A stretch of DNA of 64,000 nucleotides from PALSA-612 sp963704335. Its GTDB lineage: Bacteria > Actinomycetota > Thermoleophilia > Gaiellales > Gaiellaceae. The DNA lies in the NCBI GenBank assembly GCA_963704335.1, contig OY969889.1, positions 620,001 through 684,000 on the forward strand. Reading direction: 5' to 3'. Under the pieces are notes generated by a model. It did no database searches. It had not been told where the DNA came from and saw only the letters and a list, made by a program, of their open reading frames with translations. The translations under genes were made by a program, and so were the position numbers. The stretch's first letter is position 1. Every line of letters starts with the position of its first letter. This document shows, piece by piece, positions 50,937-57,844 of this stretch.

Positions 50937-52033
50937 GCGCGCTCGGCCACGAGCTCTGCATAGACGGCCTCGTGAGCCTCGGCCGCGCGCTCCCAGCTCA
51001 GCGCCTCCGTCCCGCCGACGGGGGTTGGGTGTCGCAACAGGTGCGTACACGCCTCAGCGAGCGCTTCGGGATCCTCCGGCGGCACGACCGCACCGGCGTC
51101 GAGCTCGCGGACCGTGTCGCCGAGCGAGCCGACGTCCGCCACCACCACCGGCCGCCCGTAACCGAGCGCAGTCGCGAGCACGCCGGACGACTCGATGTGG
51201 CGGTAGGGAAGCACGACGACGGCCGCCTCCTCCATGACGTCGGCGATCTCGTCGTCGCCGAGAAAGCGGAGGCGCCACTCGATCCGCTCGGCGACACGCA
51301 GCTCCCGGGCGAGCTGCTGGAACGGCTCCGCAGGCTCGATGGGATCGCCGGCGACGATCAGCCGCACGTCCGGCACGTCCTCGGCGATCGCCGGTAGGGC
51401 CCTGATGAGCAGGTCGAGCCCCTTCGACCGGCGGATGAGCCCGAAGAACACGAGCGTCGGGCCCCGCGGCGGCGCGATCTCCCGCGCCGGCTCGAATACC
51501 GGATGCGGAATGCGCACGATGCGCGCGCGGTCGATGCCGAGCTCGGCCAACTGCTCGACCGCCGCGGCGCCGTGGACGACCACGCGGTCGACCGTGTTGA
51601 ACACGCTGCGCCAGAGGTCGACCTTGTCCGCAGTTCGTCGCGGCAGGACGTCATGCGCGGTGAAGACGACCGGCCGCACGCGCTGAGCCGCCTCCAGCCA
51701 GCGCAGGTCGTAGCGCGGCAGACCGAGCCACTGGACGTGCAGCACGTCGGGATCGATACGCGCGATCTCCTTCATCAGGCGCCGCGCGCTCGGCACGTAC
51801 TCAAGACCCTTGGAGAGGAACCGCAGCCGGGAGCGCGGGTTGCCGCGCAACAGTCGGGCGCTACGCGTGAAGAACACGTCGTGCTGGCGGTAGCCGTCAG
51901 GCGGGGGCAACTCCGCGAAGAGGAAGCTGGCGGCGAACAGATCGACGTCGTGACCGCGCCGCGCCAGCGCCCCGGCAAGGCTGCGATCGTAGGGCAGCGT
52001 GTAGCTCACGGGATCGGCAAGGCTGATCCGCAC
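50933..52033 (-). CDS. GT4-like glycosyltransferase
   Basis: 366 residues. It opens RISLADPVSYTLPYDRSLAG. DVLHVQWLGLPRYDLRWLEA is near 95, VVFTAHDVLPRRTADKVDLW near 121, VVVHGAAAVEQLAELGID near 149 and LVFFGLIRRSKGLDLLIRAL near 191. The catalytic stretch is RHIESSGVLATALGYGRPVV, where the second Glu of E-x7-E is replaced. That is seen in some GT4 members. GTG 52033 follows a weak -10 (CAGACT) by 7 nt. Confidence 0.84.
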   Translation of the reverse strand: MRISLADPVSYTLPYDRSLAGALARRGHDVDLFAASFLFAELPPPDGYRQHDVFFTRSARLLRGNPRSRLRFLSKGLEYVPSARRLMKEIARIDPDVLHVQWLGLPRYDLRWLEAAQRVRPVVFTAHDVLPRRTADKVDLWRSVFNTVDRVVVHGAAAVEQLAELGIDRARIVRIPHPVFEPAREIAPPRGPTLVFFGLIRRSKGLDLLIRALPAIAEDVPDVRLIVAGDPIEPAEPFQQLARELRVAERIEWRLRFLGDDEIADVMEEAAVVVLPYRHIESSGVLATALGYGRPVVVADVGSLGDTVRELDAGAVVPPEDPEALAEACTHLLRHPTPVGGTEALSWERAAEAHEAVYAELVAERA

Positions 52034-52039
52034 GACGCG

Positions 52040-52046
52040 TAGTCTG
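52040..52046. promoter_or_regulatory. Overlapping divergent -10 core TAGTCTG
   Basis: Plus TAGTCT (52040-52045) ends 8 nt before ATG 52054. Minus CAGACT (52046-52041) ends 7 nt before GTG 52033. The whole gap is 20 nt. Confidence 0.5.
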
Positions 52047-52053
52047 CTGCACG

Positions 52054-52998
52054 ATGGCGAGTGATTTCCCGTTCTTCCTCCTCGGCCACGACCGTTCGGG
52101 GACGACGATGCTGCGGCTCATCCTCGACCGCGGCGACGTCGCCATCCCACCGGAGTCCATGTTCCTGCTGGACGTCGACCCTCGGCAGCCGGCCGAGGAC
52201 GTGCTCCGCGCCGCCTGGAACCACCCGCGCGTGCGGCTTTGGGGCCTGACCGGCGAGCCTCCCGCACTGCCGGCGGGGATGAACGGCGCAGACGCGTTCC
52301 GCTTTGCCGTGAGCGCGCCGTTCGTCGCCTACGCGGATTTGGAGGGGACGACACGCTGGGGCGACAAGACCCCGGCCTACATCGGGCACGTCGACAGAAT
52401 CGCCGCGACGTGGCCGGATGCGCGCTTCGTCGTACTCGTCCGCGACGGGCGCGACGTCGCGCTGTCCGTGAAGGGCGTTCCCTTCGGGCCCAACAACGCC
52501 TGGGCGGCGGCGCGCTCGTGGGCAGCCGCGGTCCGTCAAGGGCGCGCTGCCGCGGCACGCTATCCGGACCGGGTGCTGGAGATTCGGTACGAGGATCTCG
52601 TCTCGAAGCCCGAAGAGACGGTTGGCGCCGTGTGTGGCTTCCTCGATCTCCAGTATTCGCCGGACATGCTGGCTATCGAGCAGACCCACCGGTCGAAGGT
52701 GGTCGAGGACCAGGCTGCGTGGTTCACGAACGTCTGGGCCGGCATCACGACGGCCGCAGTCGGCAAGTGGAAGACGGAGCTGGCGCCTCGCGAAGTGGAC
52801 ATGTTCGAGAGCGTGGCCGGCGACGAGCTGCGTCTGCTGGGCTACGAGACCAGCGGCGGCGTCTCCTCCCGGGCTCTCGTCCCCGCGTACGCCGCACACG
52901 ACGCGGCCATGCGCGGAGTGAACTTCGTCCGCCTGCGCCTCGTGCAGGAGCGCGGGCGGGAGGTTCGACACGTGCTCAGGCGAAAGCTCGCTCGATGA
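52054..52998 (+). CDS. PAPS-dependent sulfotransferase
   Basis: 314 residues. The 5'-phosphosulfate loop is LLGHDRSGTTMLRLILDRG at about 9-27, and the 3'-phosphate site is RFVVLVRDGRDVALSVKG near 124-141. EIRYEDLVSKPEETVGAV near 173 is the family's third region. It should transfer sulfate from PAPS to a sugar hydroxyl of the surface glycan. The gene opens a three-gene plus unit with a priming transferase and a FemAB-like protein. ATG 52054 is 8 nt after the -10 box. Confidence 0.9.
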   Translation: MASDFPFFLLGHDRSGTTMLRLILDRGDVAIPPESMFLLDVDPRQPAEDVLRAAWNHPRVRLWGLTGEPPALPAGMNGADAFRFAVSAPFVAYADLEGTTRWGDKTPAYIGHVDRIAATWPDARFVVLVRDGRDVALSVKGVPFGPNNAWAAARSWAAAVRQGRAAAARYPDRVLEIRYEDLVSKPEETVGAVCGFLDLQYSPDMLAIEQTHRSKVVEDQAAWFTNVWAGITTAAVGKWKTELAPREVDMFESVAGDELRLLGYETSGGVSSRALVPAYAAHDAAMRGVNFVRLRLVQERGREVRHVLRRKLAR

Positions 52999-53633
52999 GG
53001 CTCGTCAAGCGGGTCCTGGATCCATTGCTGGCCGGGATCGCCCTTGTCGTCCTGAGCCCGTTGTTTCTCGCTATCTCGGTCTGGATCCTCGTGGAGTCCG
53101 GCCGGCCGATCTTCTTTGTCTACCCGCGTGCGGGCAAGGACCGGAAGCCGTTCCGGATGTTCAAGTTCCGGACGATGGTGCAGGACGCGATCGAGCTCGG
53201 GCGATCGACCGGAATCAGCCGCGATCCGTTCGGCGTCGTGAAGGACGATCCCCGTATCACGGGCGCCGGCCGCTTCCTACGACGGACGAGTCTCGACGAG
53301 CTGCCCCAGCTCGCCAACGTCGTGCTGGGCCAGATGAGCCTCGTCGGACCACGGGCTGACCTCGTCGAGCAGGCGGCGCGTTACACCCCGGAGGAAGAGC
53401 GGCGGCTGACCGTGCTGCCAGGCATCACGGGCTGGGCGCAGGTGCACGGGCGGGACTCGATCGGCTGGGCCGAGCGGTTCCGGATGGATCTCTGGTACAT
53501 CGACAACTGGTCGCTCTGGGTCGACGTGAAGGTCTTCTTCTCGACCTTCCGCGAGCTGTTCCGCAGCGAGCCCGAGCCCGTCGAGGACGAGCTCAACATC
53601 GAGCGCGCGCGGGCCGCCGAGACCGAGCGTTGA
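52995..53633 (+). CDS. Minimal polyprenyl-phosphate sugar phosphotransferase (PglC/WcaJ core)
   Basis: 212 residues, lacking the N-terminal membrane bundle of WbaP. One re-entrant hydrophobic segment, LLAGIALVVLSPLFLAISVW (about 10-30), is followed by PFRMFKFRTMVQDA, the catalytic Asp-Glu in SLDELPQLANVVLGQMSLVG near 97 and PGITGWAQVHGRD near 138. It starts a glycan by placing sugar-1-phosphate on undecaprenyl phosphate. ATG 52995 overlaps the sulfotransferase stop (ATGA). It is the third priming enzyme in this window. Confidence 0.92.
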   Translation: MRLVKRVLDPLLAGIALVVLSPLFLAISVWILVESGRPIFFVYPRAGKDRKPFRMFKFRTMVQDAIELGRSTGISRDPFGVVKDDPRITGAGRFLRRTSLDELPQLANVVLGQMSLVGPRADLVEQAARYTPEEERRLTVLPGITGWAQVHGRDSIGWAERFRMDLWYIDNWSLWVDVKVFFSTFRELFRSEPEPVEDELNIERARAAETER

Positions 53634-54586
53634 GGGAGGTCCCCGCCGGCGAGTGGGACGAGCTGCTCGCGCGGCTCGGCTGCGCAGACGCGTATCTCCT
53701 GCGGGCCTACGTCGAGGCGAGCTGCGTGCTCGATCCCGGCGAGCCGGTCTTGCTCGAAGCCGAAGGCGCCGTCATGGCGTGCATCGTGCGAGCGATCGAC
53801 GGGACGGATCTCCATGACGTGACCACGCCGTACGGCTACGGCGGCCCGGTCGGCAAGGGAGCCGCCGGCTTCTTCGAGGGGTACGAAGAGTGGTGCCGCG
53901 AGCGCGGCATCGTTTCGACGTTCATCCGCTTCCATCCGCTGTTCGAGAACTACCGCGAAGCGCCGCACGCGACCTACGCGAGCCAGACCGTCGGTTGGCC
54001 GCTCGAGGGCGACCTCCTCGCCGGCATGCACGGCAAGCACCGCAACGTCGTCCGGAAGGCACAGAGATCCGGAGTGACTATCGACGCCGTCGAGGCGCCA
54101 ACGGAGCTCGACGCCTTTGCCGCGCTCTACGAGCAAACGATGCGGCGGCAGGGCGCGTCGGAGCTCTACTTCTTCCCGCCCGAGTACTGGGAGCGATTGC
54201 GAGGATTCGGCGATCGGCTCGTCCGCTTCGATGCTGTCGCCGACCGCACAGTTGTCGCTTCAGCCCTCTGCCTGCGCGGTGACCGGTGGCTGCACTACCA
54301 CCTGGGAGCCACCGACGACGCGGCGCGCGACCTCGGCGCCAGCAATCTTCTGCTGTACGGGGCGGCTCTCTGGGGCCAGGGGCAATCGCTCTACGAGTTC
54401 CACCTCGGCGGCGGCACGGATGGAAGGGACTCGCTCTTCGCCTTCAAGGAGCGCTTCAGCCCGGAAGGTCGTCGGGAGTTCTGGGTGGGCAAGCTCGTTC
54501 ACGACGACGAGGCCTACCGCCGCCTCTCCGGGGGCGATGAGATCGACTACAACGGCTTCTTTCCCGCGTACCGCGGGTCGACCTAG
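53630..54586 (+). CDS. FemAB/GNAT-fold aminoacyltransferase-like protein
   Basis: 318 residues. TTPYGYGGPVGKGAAGFFEG is near 64, HGKHRNVVRKAQRSGVTIDA near 136-155 (the FemAB signature KHRxxIRKA) and YEQTMRRQGASELYFFP near 164. The C-terminal half has LHYHLGATDDAARDLGASNL near 222 and FKERFSPEGRREFWVGKLV near 274. FemAB relatives add amino acids to peptidoglycan or other polymers from aminoacyl-tRNA. In glycan loci they may add an acyl or aminoacyl group. It starts at TTG 53630, overlapping the upstream stop. Confidence 0.82.
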   Translation: MREVPAGEWDELLARLGCADAYLLRAYVEASCVLDPGEPVLLEAEGAVMACIVRAIDGTDLHDVTTPYGYGGPVGKGAAGFFEGYEEWCRERGIVSTFIRFHPLFENYREAPHATYASQTVGWPLEGDLLAGMHGKHRNVVRKAQRSGVTIDAVEAPTELDAFAALYEQTMRRQGASELYFFPPEYWERLRGFGDRLVRFDAVADRTVVASALCLRGDRWLHYHLGATDDAARDLGASNLLLYGAALWGQGQSLYEFHLGGGTDGRDSLFAFKERFSPEGRREFWVGKLVHDDEAYRRLSGGDEIDYNGFFPAYRGST

Positions 54587-54589
54587 GTC
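54580..54589. terminator. 10-bp perfect palindrome at a convergent stop
   Basis: GACCTAGGTC centres on the CTAG that gives a TAG stop on both strands. Both genes end Thr-stop (ACC TAG). It is short; two-way termination is possible but weakly supported. Confidence 0.3.
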
Positions 54590-55074
54590 CGCATTCCGGT
54601 CGGCGGAGCCGGCGGCTCCGATACGAGACGCGGCCGCCCGAAAGGTCGAACCGGTATCGCGCCGGGGTCGTCGACGAAGACGCAGAGCACTCGACCGTCC
54701 GGTCGTGCGGCGCTAGGGGCGACGAGCCCGGGCCAGCCATCCCGCCAGAGCTGCTCTCCGACGGTCTGATACGGACGCCACGTCTTCCGCCCGGGAGCCG
54801 GCAGGGCGAGGCCGACACGAGCGAGCCGATCGCCGTCGCCAAGGTCGGCGACTTCGAATTTCCTCAGGCGATATCGCCACACGTCGCGTGGCAGCTGATG
54901 CATCGGCGGTACGCCCAGCTCGGCGAGACTCCGGTACCACTCGGCCCACACCGTCGCCTCGGCGTCGGCCAGGTAGAGCGCATCGACAACCGTTCCGCGC
55001 TGCCAGCGGTTGTTCCCGGGCGGGCTGGGCCGGATGCGCGGATCGCGACCGTGGGAGGTGTGGCGCAGCCACAC
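54583..55074 (-). CDS. RES-domain toxin (NAD-degrading type)
   Basis: 163 residues from GTG 55074. WLRHTSHGRDPRIRPSPPGN and NRWQRGTVVDALYLADAEAT, then WAEWYRSLAELGVPP near 45, match the RES family. RES toxins cleave NAD+ and stop growth. Homology seems to run upstream of GTG: in frame from CTG 55110 the sequence reads LPLDVDQVDVAG, and a GAGGT site lies 8 nt before that CTG, so the real start may be CTG 55110 (175 residues). It follows its antitoxin gene by a short gap. No TA pair would be expected in a glycan operon. Confidence 0.85.
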   Translation of the reverse strand: MWLRHTSHGRDPRIRPSPPGNNRWQRGTVVDALYLADAEATVWAEWYRSLAELGVPPMHQLPRDVWRYRLRKFEVADLGDGDRLARVGLALPAPGRKTWRPYQTVGEQLWRDGWPGLVAPSAARPDGRVLCVFVDDPGAIPVRPFGRPRLVSEPPAPPTGMRT

Positions 55075-55121
55075 TCCGGCGACGTCAACCTGATCGACGT
55101 CGAGCGGCAGCGGGGACTACC

Positions 55122-55463
55122 TCAGACGGCGCCTGGTGACTCGAGCCCGGAGATCGCTCTCGCAACCTGGCGCGCGCGGCCGCGGGCGATGAGGTGCAGC
55201 GGCTTCCGATCGTCGAGCGCCTCGATCGGCTTCGACATCCATACGGGGATGTAACCCGGATCCATCACGCGGGTGAGCCGGTCGACGATCTCGGCCAGCT
55301 CCGCAACCCGCTCTGCCCGGATGCCTGTGGGAGAGCTGCGGCCGCCGAACCAGCCTCGCACCGTGCTCGGCGCGGCTCCCGTGGCCTCCGCGATCTGGGC
55401 ATCGGACAGGTGCCCGAGCTCGTGGATCCGGAGCGCCTCCGTCGCGAATGCCGTCGCCGCCAT
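55122..55463 (-). CDS. Xre/ParS-type antitoxin of a RES-Xre pair
   Basis: 113 residues. An N-terminal helix-turn-helix is seen in LSDAQIAEATGAAPSTVRGW near 20-39. A C-terminal toxin-binding domain follows (DRLTRVMDPGYIPVWMSKPI near 64, then LIARGRARQVARAIS). It should bind and neutralise the RES toxin and repress the pair. I chose ATG 55463 over 55499 because TACCCT ends 6 nt before it and the longer form overlaps the upstream gene by 32 nt. Confidence 0.82.
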   Translation of the reverse strand: MAATAFATEALRIHELGHLSDAQIAEATGAAPSTVRGWFGGRSSPTGIRAERVAELAEIVDRLTRVMDPGYIPVWMSKPIEALDDRKPLHLIARGRARQVARAISGLESPGAV

Positions 55464-55467
55464 CAGC

Positions 55468-56604
55468 TCAGGGTAGCCGCTCCGTCGTAATCTCGTCAAT
55501 TTCTCGCACCCGTGTCCCAGGTGCCTTGTCCCAGACCGCCGGGACGCCGCGCTCGGCGTAGTTCTTCAGCGACTCGACGGTGCCCCACGTGACCAGCGTG
55601 TAGTAGCGCGCGAGACCGGGCCGCCTGGCCGCCTCTGCGAGGAAGGCGAGCTGCCCGAGCCACGCCAGCCGGTAGATCCCTCCCCGCCGGGAGAGCAGGA
55701 AGCTCGACCCGAGCAGCCCGAGGTGCACCAGACCGCTGCCGTAGCGCAGGTGTCGGTGCGAGACGAGCTTCACGAGATAGCCCGGCGGCAGGTCCCTCAG
55801 CATCCGGCCCTTGTGGAGCATCAGCCAGCCGTGCTCGAACATCCGCACCTTGCGGCGGTACTCGTCCTCGACGTCGGGCGTCGGCTTCTCGAAGGCGAGC
55901 GCGGCGGGGTCGTACACCGCGCGCCGGCCCCGCTGCACCATGAGGTAGGGGAACGACAGGTCGTGGCCGAAGCGCGTGTCCACGTCGACGTAATCGGAGC
56001 GCCGCACGGCGTAGATGGAGCCGTTGCCGCCCGTTATCGAGCCCGTCTCCGACTCCTGCTCACGCAGCAATGTCTCCAGGCGCCAGTAGGCACCCTCGAC
56101 GTTCGTGCCGTCCGCGTCCTCCAGCACGAGCCGGCCGCAGACGTACGCGACCTCCGGGTCGGCGAACGCACGCACGAGCAGCCGAAGGGCATCGGGCGCC
56201 CAGGTGGCATTCGCATCCGAGAAGGCCACGACGTCGCACTTCGAGCGCGCGACGGCGAGGTTTTGTGCCGCCACCTTCCCGCCGCGGGGACACTCGAGGA
56301 GCCTCACGCGCTGCTCGCGCTCGGCAACCTCCCGCACGATCTCGTGTGTGCGATCCGTGGACGCGTCGGAGGCGACCACGATCTCGACGTCACCCGACGG
56401 GTAGTCGAGCTCGAGGAGGTTCTCGATGCGCCGCTCGATCACGTCCTCCTCGTTGTGTGCTGCGACGATGATCGTGACGGTGGGCAGGACGTCCTCGCGA
56501 CGCACCGGTTTCGGCGCGATGCGCGCGGCGGCGGCGGCAGCAGCCGGATACCCGACGTGGGTCCACGCGAGCGCCGCCAGACTGCCCCAGAAGACTTTCC
56601 GCAT
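55468..56604 (-). CDS. Membrane-anchored GT2 processive-type glycosyltransferase
   Basis: 378 residues. An N-terminal hydrophobic segment (VFWGSLAALAWTHVGYPAAA) is followed by TVTIIVAAHNEEDVIERRIE near 43, VEIVVASDASTDRTHEI near 73 and DVVAFSDANATWAPDALR near 123 (DxN/DxD). SETGSITGGNGSIYAVRRSD near 187-206 and TPDVEDEYRRKVRMFEHGW near 243 resemble the acceptor region of CESA/HasA-like enzymes. More hydrophobic segments follow near the C-terminus. It may extend a chain or add a branch. It is coupled to the WbuB-like gene by one shared base. Confidence 0.88.
   Translation of the reverse strand: MRKVFWGSLAALAWTHVGYPAAAAAAARIAPKPVRREDVLPTVTIIVAAHNEEDVIERRIENLLELDYPSGDVEIVVASDASTDRTHEIVREVAEREQRVRLLECPRGGKVAAQNLAVARSKCDVVAFSDANATWAPDALRLLVRAFADPEVAYVCGRLVLEDADGTNVEGAYWRLETLLREQESETGSITGGNGSIYAVRRSDYVDVDTRFGHDLSFPYLMVQRGRRAVYDPAALAFEKPTPDVEDEYRRKVRMFEHGWLMLHKGRMLRDLPPGYLVKLVSHRHLRYGSGLVHLGLLGSSFLLSRRGGIYRLAWLGQLAFLAEAARRPGLARYYTLVTWGTVESLKNYAERGVPAVWDKAPGTRVREIDEITTERLP
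55470..55475 (-). promoter_or_regulatory. -10 hexamer TACCCT for the toxin-antitoxin pair
   Basis: TACCCT on the minus strand ends 6 nt before ATG 55463, overlapping the end of the GT2 gene. Confidence 0.5.
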
Positions 56605-57818
56605 CAGGCTTCCACGAGCTCTCGGAGCACTTCGCGGTAGCGGCCGAGCGCCACGCGGGTGTCGGCATCCGCCGTCACGTACTCCCGCCCGAGGGCGCCC
56701 ATCGCGTCGAGGTCGTAGCGGCCTTCGTACGCATCGCGAATCACCACGGCGAGCAGCTCGGGGCGGCTGGGGGGAATGACGATGCCGCAGCCGATGCGCT
56801 CGACAACCTGCGCAGTCTCGCTCTCCGGGTCGGCCGCGACGATGACCGGCCTGCCGGCGGCCATGATCCCGTACAGCCGGCTGGGCACGACGAATCCGGC
56901 CAGCCCCTCCGCCAGCCCCACGAAGTGCAGGTGCGCAGAGGAGAGTGACTCCGGCAGCACGTCACGGCTCTGGTAAGGCAGCGAGCGCAGCTTGTCGGCA
57001 TGTAGCCGCTGGGCGAGGCGAACGAGGTCCAGGTAGCGCGCGCCTCCTCCGATCAGCACGACGGACAGCCTGTCGAGGTCGCGGAGAAACGTCGTCGCGC
57101 GGACGAGCGACTCGAGGTTCTGGGCATGACCGATGTTGCCCGAGTGCATGACGACGAACTTCCCGGACAGCCGGTTGAGCCGCGACCACTCGTTATCCGT
57201 GGGCTGCGGCGAGATCGCCTCCGTGTCCACCCAGTTCGGAATCACCCGGATGCGATCGGCCGGAGCGCCCTTCGCCTCCAGCCGGCTGCGCATCGTGTCG
57301 CCGATCGCGACGACGCGATCCGCGCGCTTGAGGTAAAGGCCGATCAGCTGGCGCAGCGTCGCCACGAGCAGGCGGTTGTTGAGCCTCCCCAGCTGGGTCG
57401 CGATCTCGGGGAATACGTCCTCGGAGATGACGAGCAGCGGCACGCCAAACCGCCGCGCGATGGCCAGGCCCACGTCTCCAACCATCGGCGGGTCGGTCAT
57501 GCAGAGAACGAGATCGGGTCGCGGGCCGGTCAGCCCCTGAAGAAGCGAGCTGCCGATGTACGAGGCGTAGTTGAGCGCGCGCAGGCCGAGGTTGGCTCGC
57601 TCGAAGGCCGTCGACGACACGCGCACGACCTCCACGCCGTTCCGCACCTCGCGTCGCGGGAGCTGCTCGTGGCCGCGCAGCACCCCGGTCAGAACCCGGA
57701 TCTTGTACTCGTCCACGAGCGATTCGCAGAGCTCGGTCAGCAGGTGCGCCGTCGCCTCGACGCCGGGCCAGTAGTACTGGTTGACGACCAGCAGGCGTGG
57801 CTTTGCGGGCTCGCTCAC
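56604..57818 (-). CDS. WbuB-like GT4 glycosyltransferase
   Basis: 404 residues. RLLVVNQYYWPGVEATAHLL near 9 and DLVLCMTDPPMVGDVGLAIA near 103 open. LLVISEDVFPEIATQLGRL near 128, VIPNWVDTEAISPQ near 190, FVVMHSGNIGHAQNLESLV near 221 and GFVVPSRLYGIMAAGRPVIV near 310 fit the FucNAc-transferase-like WbuB group, where the E-x7-E motif is reduced. It probably adds the second sugar after a priming enzyme. GTG 57818 follows TAGCGT by 8 nt. Confidence 0.87.
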   Translation of the reverse strand: MSEPAKPRLLVVNQYYWPGVEATAHLLTELCESLVDEYKIRVLTGVLRGHEQLPRREVRNGVEVVRVSSTAFERANLGLRALNYASYIGSSLLQGLTGPRPDLVLCMTDPPMVGDVGLAIARRFGVPLLVISEDVFPEIATQLGRLNNRLLVATLRQLIGLYLKRADRVVAIGDTMRSRLEAKGAPADRIRVIPNWVDTEAISPQPTDNEWSRLNRLSGKFVVMHSGNIGHAQNLESLVRATTFLRDLDRLSVVLIGGGARYLDLVRLAQRLHADKLRSLPYQSRDVLPESLSSAHLHFVGLAEGLAGFVVPSRLYGIMAAGRPVIVAADPESETAQVVERIGCGIVIPPSRPELLAVVIRDAYEGRYDLDAMGALGREYVTADADTRVALGRYREVLRELVEA

Positions 57819-57826
57819 GGCGCAGA

Positions 57827-57836
57827 ACGCTACCGT
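57827..57836. promoter_or_regulatory. Divergent -10 pair sharing a central TA
   Basis: ACGCTACCGT: plus TACCGT (57831-57836) ends 8 nt before ATG 57845, and minus TAGCGT (57832-57827) ends 8 nt before GTG 57818. Confidence 0.55.
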
Positions 57837-57844
57837 CCACCCGC

